The notes under the pieces: model-generated
What the model was told of the DNA's origin: nothing
What the model saw: the letters and a program-made list of their open reading frames with translations, nothing else
Database searches by the model: none
Source: RGDT01 sp964630925
GTDB lineage: Bacteria; Planctomycetota; Planctomycetia; Gemmatales; Gemmataceae
Reading direction: 5' to 3'
Assembly (NCBI GenBank): GCA_964630925.1
Contig: CAZVZK010000054.1
Coordinates: 1-62,083 of the forward strand
DNA: 62,083 nt
Part shown: positions 6,903 through 15,438 of the stretch, piece after piece
Layout of the letters: every line of letters starts with the position of its first letter
How positions within the stretch are numbered: the first letter of the stretch is position 1
Translations under genes and position numbers: made by a program

Positions 6903-8903
6903 ATGAACCGCCGCCAGTTTCACCAGACGGCCACGGCCGCCGCGATGGCCCTCGGCGCCGGCCCCGCGCCCGCCGCCGATGCCGCACCGGCCCACGCCGT
7001 CCCGTCCATCCCCACGCTCGACCCGCTCCCCGCCGGCGCGTCCGTCCGCCTCGGGTGCAACCGCCTGTGGCACCAGTGGCCCGCGAGCAACCCCGGCCTC
7101 AATGACCTCACCTTCTCCCCCGACGGGCGCTTCCTCGCCACCCTCGGCTACCAGGACGATCACGTCTTCATCTGGTCGGTCCCCGACGGGCGGCCCGTCG
7201 CCGACTGGGAGCCGCAGCACGTGGACCGCGGGGGCTCGCTGCTGTGGACCGGGCGCGGGTTGTACGTCGCCAGCGGCGGCGGGCTGTCCCTGTGGGAGCC
7301 GCTGTCCGCGAAGCTCGTCCACCGCTTCACCGACAATGCGATGAACGGCCTCGCGCTGTCGCCGGACGGGCGGATGATCGCTGCAACGACGTACATCGCC
7401 GGGGCTGTCGAGGTGTGGGACGCGGCCACGCACCGGCCCGTCGCCACCTTCTTCTCCGAGATCGACGGGGAGCGTCCTTCGCTGATGAAGTGGGGCGACA
7501 TCCTCCTCTCGGCGGCGTTCAGCCGCTGCGGGCGCTGGCTGGCGGCGGGCGGGTATGCCGGCACCGGAGGGATCGCCGGGCACGTCCACGTCTGGGACAT
7601 CGCCGCCCGTCGACACCTGACCCGCTTCGCGGCCGGGGTCGGCCCCGTGGGGCGCGCCGTCTTCACACCCACTGGACGCCTGCTGACGACGGACTGGTCC
7701 GGCACCGTCACCCTCTGGGAGGTGCCCGAGGGCAGGATCATCCGCTCCTGGCCGAGAGCCGCGGCCGGCGGCATCCCCAGGAGCATCGCGGCCAACGCCT
7801 CGGGGCAGATCGCCATCCAACGCCTCGACGGCGTTCGCCTGTGGCACCCCGACCCGGACCGCGAGACGCTCCTCTGCCCGACCACGGGCCACTGCCACCT
7901 CGCCTACAGCGACGACGGACGCTTCATCGCCGCCGGCGACGGCGGCACGGGCCGCGTCAGCCTCTTCGACGCCACCACCGGCGCCGACCTGTCGCCGGCG
8001 GACCGCCACGCCGGCGGCGTGTGCCGCATCGAGATGACCGCCGACGGGGCCGTCTGCCTCGTCTTGCTGGGCAACCGCGCCGCGCAGGGCCACGAGGCCG
8101 TCCTCCGGGACACGCGGACCGGCGAACGACTGCCCGTGACGCCCCCTCCCGGCTTCGCCGCCCTGGCCCTCGCGCCCACGGGGACGCGCATCGCCGGCCT
8201 ATCCGACGGACGGCTCGCCATCTGGGACTGGTCCACAGGCGGGGTCGAGGTGCGGGCGGAGGCCGACCCCAAGGCCGTCGCCTGGACGCCGGACGGCCGC
8301 GGCCTGCTCGCCGCCGACGCCGAGGGGCGTGTGACATTCGACGGCAGGCCGCAACCGTCCTGCCCCGTGCCGGTGCTGGGCCTCGCCATCACAGCCGGCG
8401 GGCTGGCCGCCGCCCTGAGCAGCGTCGGCGAGATCCACGTCTGGCGTGTGGACGCCGACGCCTCGCCCCACCGAATCGCCGTGGCAATCAGGACGCCACG
8501 CTACGACTTCCTCCTGCCGGTGTGGCCGCTGCTGCTGTCCCCCGACGGCTCCTGCGTCGCCGTGACCTCCGACGAGGGCGTCGTCTACGCCGGCCCCGTC
8601 ACCGCCGCCGAGCTGGCGGCGGTGTACACCCACCCGCCGGGCGAAGAGGAAACGGAGGACGGCCACACCCTCGTCTCGCGGTACACGCCGGACGGCCGAC
8701 TCCTGATCGCCGGCAACAGCACGGCGCTGCGCGACAACGAGTGGCTCTACACCCACACCGTCGCCGACGGCGCGAGTGGCGACATCGTCTGGCGTTCGCC
8801 GCCGCAGATCCTGTGGTCGGGCGCCCGCACGCTGACCCACGACGGGCAAAGGCTGCTGACGGGCGGCGAGGACGGCACGCTGCTCGTCTGGCCGCTCACT
8901 TGA
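6903..8903 (+). CDS. Tat-exported WD40 repeat protein
   Basis: 666 aa. The N-terminus MNRRQFHQTATAAAMALGAG is a twin-arginine signal (NRRQF, short hydrophobic run, Ala-Pro-rich cleavage region), so the protein is probably folded before export. The rest is WD40-type beta-propeller: repeated FSPDGRFLATLG..VFIWSVPDGR units, many ending in W-D or W-x-V, enough for about two propellers. No enzymatic domain is visible; the role is probably protein binding in the periplasm. GGAGG lies 6 nt before the ATG. The stop is followed by a degenerate copy of the last blade (8918-8944). Confidence 0.9.
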   Translation: MNRRQFHQTATAAAMALGAGPAPAADAAPAHAVPSIPTLDPLPAGASVRLGCNRLWHQWPASNPGLNDLTFSPDGRFLATLGYQDDHVFIWSVPDGRPVADWEPQHVDRGGSLLWTGRGLYVASGGGLSLWEPLSAKLVHRFTDNAMNGLALSPDGRMIAATTYIAGAVEVWDAATHRPVATFFSEIDGERPSLMKWGDILLSAAFSRCGRWLAAGGYAGTGGIAGHVHVWDIAARRHLTRFAAGVGPVGRAVFTPTGRLLTTDWSGTVTLWEVPEGRIIRSWPRAAAGGIPRSIAANASGQIAIQRLDGVRLWHPDPDRETLLCPTTGHCHLAYSDDGRFIAAGDGGTGRVSLFDATTGADLSPADRHAGGVCRIEMTADGAVCLVLLGNRAAQGHEAVLRDTRTGERLPVTPPPGFAALALAPTGTRIAGLSDGRLAIWDWSTGGVEVRAEADPKAVAWTPDGRGLLAADAEGRVTFDGRPQPSCPVPVLGLAITAGGLAAALSSVGEIHVWRVDADASPHRIAVAIRTPRYDFLLPVWPLLLSPDGSCVAVTSDEGVVYAGPVTAAELAAVYTHPPGEEETEDGHTLVSRYTPDGRLLIAGNSTALRDNEWLYTHTVADGASGDIVWRSPPQILWSGARTLTHDGQRLLTGGEDGTLLVWPLT

Positions 8904-8944
8904 TGCCGTCGAGGTGTGGGCGGCGAGGACGGCATGCTGCTCGT
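8861..8944 (+). repeat. Duplicated WD40 tail beyond the stop codon
   Basis: A 27-nt segment encoding the final GGEDGTLLV strand (8861-8887) recurs at 8918-8944 with one mismatch, exactly 57 nt (19 codons) later and in the same frame, but after the TGA at 8901-8903. It looks like the relic of another propeller blade or a small tandem duplication. Confidence 0.7.
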
Positions 8945-9035
8945 TGGTGTGGCCGGGGTGGGGAGGATAGCCTTGCCTTTCACCCCACACCTGCAATGCA
9001 AATCCTGGGCGGCTCTTGCATCTCAGGGGCCGCGC

Positions 9036-9067
9036 GGGCCGCCGGCTTCAGCGCCGTGGCGGCCCGC
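9036..9067 (-). terminator. Hairpin just downstream of the solute-binding protein gene
   Basis: A 9-bp perfect stem (9036-9044 with 9059-9067) and a 14-nt loop lie directly after the stop codon of the minus-strand gene ending at 9070. No U-tract follows, so it is terminator-like by position and stem only. Confidence 0.45.
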
Positions 9068-9069
9068 CC

Positions 9070-11784
9070 CTACCCCCCGCGTTTCACCTTCCACTCGGCA
9101 ATGCGGGCGAACGGGCGGCCCGCGTCCAGCGGCGGCATGTCCAGCACGCCCGCCTTCCACGCCATCAGCGGCGTCAACTGCCACAGCGGGATGAACGGCA
9201 TCTCCTGCCCCAGGAACTTGCGGTGGATCTCCCGCGCCTTCGCACGCGCCTCCGGGAAGTACCGCACGTCCACCGACATCTGCGCGTCACGCAGTAGCGG
9301 CCCCGTGTACCCCATCCAGTTCTCGCCGCCCCCCGGCCCCGCCTCCAGCAGCGGCGCCAGCCAGAACGCCCCCTCCGCGTAGTCGTGATACCCGTAGGCC
9401 AGGTCGAAGTCGTGCGCCTCTTCAACGTCGCGGCGGAACGCCTCCGGCTTGACGGCCTCCGCACGCAGCGTCAGCCCCGGCAACGACTCCATCACCTCGT
9501 CGCACACCTGCTTCATCGCCGCGTCCAGCTCCTTGTCGCCCTCCGGGTACTTCAGCTTCATCGTCGCCTCACCCACGCCCGCCTTCTTCAGCGCCTCCTT
9601 GAACTTCGCCTTCGCCAGGTCGGCGTCGAACGGGTCGCTGTGTGGCTTGCCGTCCCTGGTGACCAGCTCCGGCTCGCTCGCCCACGACATCAGCGGGTAC
9701 GGCCCGTTCAGGGCGACGTGCGCCGGCCAGCCCAGTTCCTTGCGGTACACCTTGTCGAGAATCTTCTCGCGCGGGATCGCCCGCGCCAGCGCCTGCCGCA
9801 TCGCCGGCTCCTGCAACAGCCGCTGCCGGTGGTTGATCGCCAGGAAGTGGATGCGCCGGTTGTTCACGCCCGGCTTCGGCGTCGGCACGGTGAAGCCGGC
9901 CTTCTTGAGCCGCCCCGCCTGCGCCCCCGTCAGGTCCAGCGCCAGGTCGATCTCGTTGCGGATCAGCGCCTCGGCGGTGTCCGGCGGGGCCGAGTACTGG
10001 ATCTCGCTGATGTAGGGCTGGCCCAGCCGGCCCGCGTGGACGCCGTAGTGGTCGTTCCGCAGGAACGAGGCGTACTTCCGCCCGATCTTGGGGAGGGTGT
10101 CGAACTTGGAGAACGCGAACGGCCCGCTGCCGAACGGCTTCTTCGCGAACGCCTCCGTCTTGTGGCCGTCGGGCACGATCTTGAACGTCATGAACGACAT
10201 CGGGTCGGCGGCGCCACGGCGGAGCTGCACGGCGACCACGTCGGCCCGCCCCCCGAGGGCCACCTTCTCGCTCAGCATGTCGCCCATCGCCGCCAGCCTG
10301 CCGGGCGTCTTGTCGGTGGTCAGCCACTTGACCGTGGAGCGGATGGCCGCCGCGGTGTGCATGTCGTTGCCGTTCGACCACTTCGCGCCCACGGGGAGGA
10401 CGAACCGTCGCGCCAGGGGCAGGATCTCGGGCCTGCCCAGGGCGAGCTGGTTGCGGTAGTACAGCCGGCCCTGCTGGTCCGGCACCAGTTGCGCCAGGCT
10501 CTCGTAGAGCAGGTCGAGCGCGCGGTGGTCGGCCTCGGTGACGGCGCGGGCCGGCGACATCAGCTCGGGCAGCTCGCGCCCGCCGACACGCAGCGCCCCG
10601 CCGGCCACTCGCTCCAGCGCCGCCGGCAGGCCCGGCAGCCACGGCCAGATCTCCTGGGCGTCCCGCAGGGCGCCGTCGGCCTGCGAACGCTTCTCCGCGG
10701 CCTCCTTCTTCATGCCGCCCTTGTCCAGATCGTCCGCCTCCTTGGCCAGCGCCTTCGCCCGCGCCAGCAGGTCGGCGGCCTTGTTCTGACATTTCTCCTT
10801 GATCGGCCCGAACACGCCGCTGCCCGGGAACAGGCTCTCGAGCTGCTGCCCGCGCTCGCGGATGTCGGCCAGACGCACCCCGGAGAACGCCGGGTCGGCC
10901 AGCGCCTTCTCCAGGAAAGCCGAGACGGCCTTCGTGACGCGGGCGCTCTCCGGCCCCGGCACGCGCGGGGCGGCGTCGGCCAGGCGCCGCGTCAGCTCGA
11001 ACGCCGGCCCCCACGCCTTGTTCTCGACCAGCTTGTCGAGCTGGCCCAGCAGCGCATCGACCAGCTGCCGCCGCAGCGCCTGCTCCAGCGCCAGCCAGCC
11101 GGCCCCGGCACGCACGCCGCGCTCCGTGGCGGACTGGTGCGAGCGGATGACCGCCGCCAGGGCCGTCTCCGCCGCGACCAGCATCTGGTAACGCTCCAGC
11201 CGGAAGGCGTTGGTGGCCGGCAGTGCGTCGAAGCCGCCGTCGAGGAACTTGCGTACCTCCTCGGCCGCGGCCTGCTCGTAATACTTGAGCGCCAGGACGG
11301 CGTGGGGCTGGATGGTGCGCTCGTCGCCCTTGAGCGTCTCGACGGTGAGCGCCTCCTTGATCTCCTTGCGGTCGGCGTAGAAGGCGGCGATGGGCCGGAC
11401 GCGCAGTACCTCCTTCTTCTTAAGCGACACGTCCACCCACACCTCCAGCGTGTCGGCCGGCGTGGCGAGGTCGGCGTACAACGCCTTGATCGCCGGGTGG
11501 GTGGCCTCGCGTGCCGCCGAGGCGAGGTCGGCGGCGGGCCGCGGCGTGGGCGTCTTGCCCTTCTCGTCGTCCTCCACGTCGAGGACGGGCGACTTCCCGG
11601 CCTTGGGCCTGGTGTCCTCCTCGTCCTCCTTGCGGTCCCTGGGCTTCGGCTTCACCTTGGCCGGCGGCGGATCGTCGTCCTCCTCCTCCTTGCGTGGCGG
11701 CTTCTTGCCGTCCTGCGCCGCGGCGACGCAGACGGACAGGGCCAACACGGCGAGGCCGGCGAGGCGGAGGGGGTCGATGCGCAT
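9070..11784 (-). CDS. Large secreted protein with ABC-type family 5 solute-binding domain
   Basis: 904 aa. Signal peptide MRIDPLRLAGLAVLALSVCV with an AAAQ cleavage region, then ~75 residues of Lys/Asp/Glu/Pro-rich low complexity, then a ~330-residue helical region of unknown identity. From about residue 415 the chain follows the SBP_bac_5 (OppA/DppA) pattern: LLYESLAQLV, ATVRFVLPVG-like start of the ligand lobe, GSGPFAFSKF, the APPDTAEALIRNEIDLAL segment, ALARAIPREKIL, and a C-terminal EARAKAREIHRKFLGQEMP stretch. Such domains bind peptides or other solutes for an ABC importer, but no permease or ATPase gene is adjacent. GGAG lies 8 nt before the ATG. The long N-terminal extension is unusual for the family. 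Confidence 0.85.
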   Translation of the reverse strand: MRIDPLRLAGLAVLALSVCVAAAQDGKKPPRKEEEDDDPPPAKVKPKPRDRKEDEEDTRPKAGKSPVLDVEDDEKGKTPTPRPAADLASAAREATHPAIKALYADLATPADTLEVWVDVSLKKKEVLRVRPIAAFYADRKEIKEALTVETLKGDERTIQPHAVLALKYYEQAAAEEVRKFLDGGFDALPATNAFRLERYQMLVAAETALAAVIRSHQSATERGVRAGAGWLALEQALRRQLVDALLGQLDKLVENKAWGPAFELTRRLADAAPRVPGPESARVTKAVSAFLEKALADPAFSGVRLADIRERGQQLESLFPGSGVFGPIKEKCQNKAADLLARAKALAKEADDLDKGGMKKEAAEKRSQADGALRDAQEIWPWLPGLPAALERVAGGALRVGGRELPELMSPARAVTEADHRALDLLYESLAQLVPDQQGRLYYRNQLALGRPEILPLARRFVLPVGAKWSNGNDMHTAAAIRSTVKWLTTDKTPGRLAAMGDMLSEKVALGGRADVVAVQLRRGAADPMSFMTFKIVPDGHKTEAFAKKPFGSGPFAFSKFDTLPKIGRKYASFLRNDHYGVHAGRLGQPYISEIQYSAPPDTAEALIRNEIDLALDLTGAQAGRLKKAGFTVPTPKPGVNNRRIHFLAINHRQRLLQEPAMRQALARAIPREKILDKVYRKELGWPAHVALNGPYPLMSWASEPELVTRDGKPHSDPFDADLAKAKFKEALKKAGVGEATMKLKYPEGDKELDAAMKQVCDEVMESLPGLTLRAEAVKPEAFRRDVEEAHDFDLAYGYHDYAEGAFWLAPLLEAGPGGGENWMGYTGPLLRDAQMSVDVRYFPEARAKAREIHRKFLGQEMPFIPLWQLTPLMAWKAGVLDMPPLDAGRPFARIAEWKVKRGG

Positions 11785-11964
11785 GACAGGATCTCCGGCG
11801 CGGGAGAGCGGCTACCATCGACGGTAGCACGTCGGGGCCGGCGGGGGAAGGGGCGATCTGGGGCGGCAGCCGCGATCACGCCTCGTCGCGATACCCCGGC
11901 GGCGCGCGGAACGAGGGCGAGGCACCCGCCCCGCCCTCCGCCTCATCTCGGATTCATGGCACGA

Positions 11965-12753
11965 TCACAGCGCCCCGGGGCCGTACTCGTACAGCAGCCG
12001 GTCCGCCTCGCGCAGCTCCAGCGTCTCCACGCCCTGCGCCGGGCCGCCGTCCATCGTCTCGCGGCTGCGGATCTTGCGGATCGTCTTCAGCGCCGGCGAC
12101 GGCAGCACCTCGCTCTGCCCCAGCCCGCCGGGGTACTTGCGGCCGCCGCCCGCCGGGCAGCCGTTGTGGTGGTGATCCTTGTGCGGGTCCTCACGCATCT
12201 CCGGCTTCGTCGGCATCTCCACCTCGGGGAACGGCTCCACCTCCGCCGCCGGCGACGCCATCAGCAGACGCAGCATCAGCCCGCGCAGCATCTCGGCCAG
12301 CGACATCGCCGGCTCCTGCTCCTCCTCGAAGCCGTCCTCCTCGAGCAGACGCGGCATCGGCAGGGTCGGCTCCTGCTCCTCCTCGACGCCCGGCATCATC
12401 GGCGGGGCGTTCTCCGGGATGACGATGGGCGCCGGGTCGCCGGTGTTGCTCATGATCGAGGTGCCGGGCGCCGGCATCGGCTCGGCGCCGCCGTCCGGCG
12501 CGGGGTCGTCGGGCAGCCCGGCCCCAAGGTCCGTCTCGCCCTTGACCAGCGCGCCGGCCTGCTGCATCCGCGCCAGCACCGGGCCGAGGCCAGAGACCGG
12601 GCTGAGCTGTTTCGACGCGTGGCAAGCGCCGTCGAAGGCGCGGGTGATGACGCATTGCGGGTTGCCGGCGGCGTACCACGCCGCCCCGAAGGCCGTGCCG
12701 ATGAGAAGGGCGCCGCTGCCGACGCCCGTCCAGAACACCTTACTCGTCAACAT
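11965..12753 (-). CDS. Hypothetical membrane-anchored acidic protein
   Basis: 262 aa from the ATG at 12753, chosen because AGGAG lies 7 nt upstream and a transmembrane or uncleaved signal segment (KVFWTGVGSGALLIGTAFGA) begins at once. After it come two cysteines (CVITRAFDGACH) and a long Pro/Met/Glu-rich low-complexity region with several EEEQEP-type patches, then a short His-rich DPHKDHHHNGCPAGG. The C-terminal ~60 residues are more ordered (QGVETLELREADRLLYEYG) and may be the conserved part. I do not recognise a family. It is probably extracytoplasmic and lineage-specific. It shares strand with the kinase upstream but is separated from it by 385 bp. Confidence 0.65.
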   Translation of the reverse strand: MLTSKVFWTGVGSGALLIGTAFGAAWYAAGNPQCVITRAFDGACHASKQLSPVSGLGPVLARMQQAGALVKGETDLGAGLPDDPAPDGGAEPMPAPGTSIMSNTGDPAPIVIPENAPPMMPGVEEEQEPTLPMPRLLEEDGFEEEQEPAMSLAEMLRGLMLRLLMASPAAEVEPFPEVEMPTKPEMREDPHKDHHHNGCPAGGGRKYPGGLGQSEVLPSPALKTIRKIRSRETMDGGPAQGVETLELREADRLLYEYGPGAL

Positions 12754-13138
12754 TCGCGCTCCTGAGAGAGAAGGCCCGCGGGGCCGCGCCGGCCCCTCGG
12801 GCGCATGACGCATCCTCACGCGGGACGGCCGCCCTATAGCGTCACCCCCGCGATTGTGCCAGAGCAATCGGCGTGACGAATCCCCGTGGCGGCGAGCCTC
12901 CTGGCTTGCCGATCCCCCCCCGACCACCCCCACCAGCGCCCGGATCGGCGTGCCGCCCGTCACGCGGCACGCCGCTGACGAGCGGGGTGCCGCGTCAGCG
13001 CCCCGAGCCACACGGCGTCAGCGCCTCTCGGACATGGCGCTCATCTTGCGAACGACACAACGAGATCCGCTGACGCTCCACTCGGGGCGCTGACGCATCC
13101 CAACTCCCCAAAAGCGATATGCGCTCACGCTCCGGCGC
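12754..13138. other. Intergenic region rich in GCTGACG/CGTCAGC motifs
   Basis: The 385 bp between the hypothetical membrane protein and the kinase carry no gene I can support. Between 12974 and 13095 the heptamer GCTGACG or its complement occurs five times (12974, 12993, 13016, 13069, 13089), several flanked by extra GC so that neighbours can pair. Next to the kinase stop, 13119-13125 and 13141-13147 form a 7-bp stem with a short T-run on the minus strand, which may end kinase transcription. Confidence 0.55.
12974..13095. repeat. Cluster of five GCTGACG / CGTCAGC motifs
   Basis: Three direct (12974-12980, 13069-13075, 13089-13095) and two inverted (12993-12999, 13016-13022) copies lie within 122 bp. 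Adjacent inverted copies can form small hairpins. They could be relics of a dispersed palindromic repeat or protein-binding sites; nothing in the sequence decides which. Confidence 0.6.
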
Positions 13139-14479
13139 TCAGCGCATCATCAGCGCGGCGGCGATGCCGGCGGCGACGCTCAGGCCGGTGAACAGCGTCG
13201 CCAGGATGGCGGTGCCCAGCCAGGTCGGGGCGCCCGCGGGCTTCGGCCCGAGATCGGGGGCCGGCTGCGTCTTGCCGACGCGGCCCGTCTCCTTGGCCGC
13301 CTCGCTCACCGGCGCCGCCGGCGCCGGGCGCTCCAGCACGGCCACGGCGGCGCCGACGCGGCGCGACGCGCGCGGCACGGCGGGCGACGACATGCCCCGG
13401 CGGGCGGCCGGGCACAGGCGCGGCATCTCGTCCTCGCGCGGGGCGGGCACCGGGCCGAGGGCCAACTTCGCCAGCGCGGCGGCCACGGCGGCGTGCGTCT
13501 GGTAGCGGTCGGCGGGCTCCTTGGCCATCATGCGGTTGACGACGGCGGCCAGGCCCTCCGGCACGTCCGGGCGGAGCTGACGCAGGGGCGTGGGCTGGCG
13601 CACCTGGTGCCAGACGATCTTCTGGGCGACCTTGCCGTCGGGGAAGGGCGGGTGCCCGGCGAGGAGGAAGTACAGGGTGCAGCCCAGCGAGTAGATGTCG
13701 GCGCGCTGATCGACCTCGTGGCTGTTGAGGGCCTGCTCGGGGGCGACGTAGTCGGCGGTGCCGAGGACGTGCTTGTCGTCGTACTTGAGCGTGAGGGGGT
13801 CCTCCTCGTCCTGGTGGAAGCGGGCCAGGCCGAGGTCGAGGACGCGGACGGCGCCGCCACGCTCGATCATGATGTTGGCGGGCTTCACGTCGCGGTGGAC
13901 GAGGCCCTCGCGGTAGGCGTGGTCGAGGCCGAGGGCGGCCTCCCGGATGACGTGGGCGGCGCGGGCGGGCGTCATGGGGCCGAAGCGGGTGACGATCTCC
14001 TGGAGGGAGGAGCCGTCCACGTAGTCCATGACGAGGAAGTGCAGGCCGCCCTCCTCGTCGATGTCGTGGGCGCGGACGAGGTTGGGGTGGTTGAGGTTGC
14101 CGGCGGCCCGCGCCTCGCGGTAGAAGCGGCCCAGCGACGAGGGGTTGTTCGACTGGCTGGCGGGCAGGACCTTGACCGCGGCCTTCTTGCCGACGGACTC
14201 GTGCTCGCACAGGTACACGGTGCCCATGCCGCCGGAGCCGAGCTTCTCCAGTACGCGGTACTTGCCGATGGAGAATCCGCGGTGCTTGCCCTGGAGGAGC
14301 TGATCCGCCTGGAAGTAGGTGAGGACGCCGCAGGCGATGAGGCGCGTGACCAGCTCGCGTGGGGCGTCGGCGGCATACCGCGGCAGGGACGCGAGGGCCG
14401 CGTCGAGGCGCTCGCGCGGCACGAGGTCGCTCTTGCGGAGGAGGTCGATCAGATCCAAGGCCGTCACCGGCGCCGGCAT
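13139..14479 (-). CDS. Membrane-anchored Ser/Thr protein kinase (PknB-type)
   Basis: 446 aa from the ATG at 14479 (AGGAG 5 nt upstream). Residues 1-70 form the small helical domain (LDLIDLLRKSDLV..LTYFQADQLLQGK) commonly seen before planctomycete kinases. The kinase domain follows: glycine loop LGSGGMGTVYL (81-89), Lys103 in AAVKVL, HRDVKPANIM with catalytic Asp197, GTADYVAPEQ activation segment, and DIYSLGCTLY. The metal-binding DFG is DLG here (Asp215), a common conservative variant. After the kinase come ~90 Ala/Pro-rich residues and a C-terminal transmembrane helix (LGTAILATLFTGLSVAAGI), so it is a C-anchored membrane kinase without a large sensor domain. Substrates are unknown. Confidence 0.93.
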   Translation of the reverse strand: MPAPVTALDLIDLLRKSDLVPRERLDAALASLPRYAADAPRELVTRLIACGVLTYFQADQLLQGKHRGFSIGKYRVLEKLGSGGMGTVYLCEHESVGKKAAVKVLPASQSNNPSSLGRFYREARAAGNLNHPNLVRAHDIDEEGGLHFLVMDYVDGSSLQEIVTRFGPMTPARAAHVIREAALGLDHAYREGLVHRDVKPANIMIERGGAVRVLDLGLARFHQDEEDPLTLKYDDKHVLGTADYVAPEQALNSHEVDQRADIYSLGCTLYFLLAGHPPFPDGKVAQKIVWHQVRQPTPLRQLRPDVPEGLAAVVNRMMAKEPADRYQTHAAVAAALAKLALGPVPAPREDEMPRLCPAARRGMSSPAVPRASRRVGAAVAVLERPAPAAPVSEAAKETGRVGKTQPAPDLGPKPAGAPTWLGTAILATLFTGLSVAAGIAAALMMR

Positions 14480-14600
14480 GGAGGCTCCTCTCCCGATCCC
14501 GAAGGGGCGCGGCGGTGGGCAATCCGCCGCACAAGGATAGGTCAAGCGGGGCCGATGTCAAACCGGTCCGGCGGGCGGGTGGCGCGGCCCCCCGCCCATC

Positions 14601-15434
14601 TCAACGCGGCCAGGCGGCGGCGGCCCAGACCATCGCCTCCGCCGCCACGAGCGCCGAGAGGAGGAACGCCCAGGCCAGGGCGCCGCCGCCGGACTGACGC
14701 ACCCCCAGGTACAGGAGCAGCGCCCCGGAGCCGACGAAGATCAGCCCGAAGTACCACGGGCCGAAGACGACCACGGCCACCCCGGCCATGAAGTGCGGCA
14801 CGCCGATGACGAACAGCGGGACGGTCTGGCAGCCGCGCCGCCACCGCGCCTCGCGGTCCGGGCGTGACCACTCCGTCGGCGGGGGCCGGTCCGACACCGC
14901 GACGCCCAGCGCGGCCGCCAGCCACGCGGCAAATTCGCCCGCCGGCTCCGGCCCCGGCAGCGGCGAGAACACCGGGCGCGGCAGCTCGGTGAACCGCCCG
15001 CCCTCCTCCTCGGCGTAGAGGCAGCACGACTCCGACGTCTCCCCCGTCCTGTGGTCCCTGGAGGTGAAGCGCTCGACGCGGATGGAGACGACGCGGCGGC
15101 ACAGCACCGAGCCGCCGTGCAGGAGCCGCCCGTCCCGCGTCGCGGTGATGGGGCAGCCGGCGCGTCGGCCGGGCGCGATGGCCCACAGGCCGAAGAGCAG
15201 GGCCAGCCCGCCGAAGGGGATCAGCGGGCACAGCCTGGCGAATACCGGCGCCCGGCCCTGCGCGGAGAAGAAGGCGAAGCCGCCCAGGCCGGCGAGGAGG
15301 AAGAACGCGGACAGGCCGCCGAGGATGGCCCGCAGGCCCGCCTCCGTCCAGTGGAGCGGCGACGTGGGCAGCGGCTCGAAGGTGACGGCCCCATCGTGGG
15401 CGTGGCGGGCGAAAACGCGGGCGGCGGGGTACAC
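14601..15434 (-). CDS. Hypothetical integral membrane protein
   Basis: 277 aa from the GTG at 15434, preceded at 4 nt by GGAGGTGA, which overlaps the stop of the upstream gene. The N-terminal cytoplasmic stretch is followed by two hydrophobic helices (ILGGLSAFFLLAGLGGFAFF and IPFGGLALLFGLWAIAP), a ~110-residue soluble segment with beta character (RVVSIRVERFTSRDHR..CCLYAEEE), and at least two further helices (VPLFVIGVPHFMAGVAVVVF, YFGLIFVGSGALLLYL) plus a terminal one. The layout resembles DUF3592-like membrane proteins with an inserted soluble domain, but I do not claim that family. It sits 4 bp after the BtpA-like gene and is probably cotranscribed. Confidence 0.65.
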   Translation of the reverse strand: MYPAARVFARHAHDGAVTFEPLPTSPLHWTEAGLRAILGGLSAFFLLAGLGGFAFFSAQGRAPVFARLCPLIPFGGLALLFGLWAIAPGRRAGCPITATRDGRLLHGGSVLCRRVVSIRVERFTSRDHRTGETSESCCLYAEEEGGRFTELPRPVFSPLPGPEPAGEFAAWLAAALGVAVSDRPPPTEWSRPDREARWRRGCQTVPLFVIGVPHFMAGVAVVVFGPWYFGLIFVGSGALLLYLGVRQSGGGALAWAFLLSALVAAEAMVWAAAAWPR

Positions 15435-15438
15435 AGCG

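Noticed and set aside
9385..12765. A 1126-codon plus-strand frame opposite the solute-binding protein gene
   Set aside because: Composition typical of antisense to high-GC coding DNA; the signal peptide and SBP motifs are on the minus strand.
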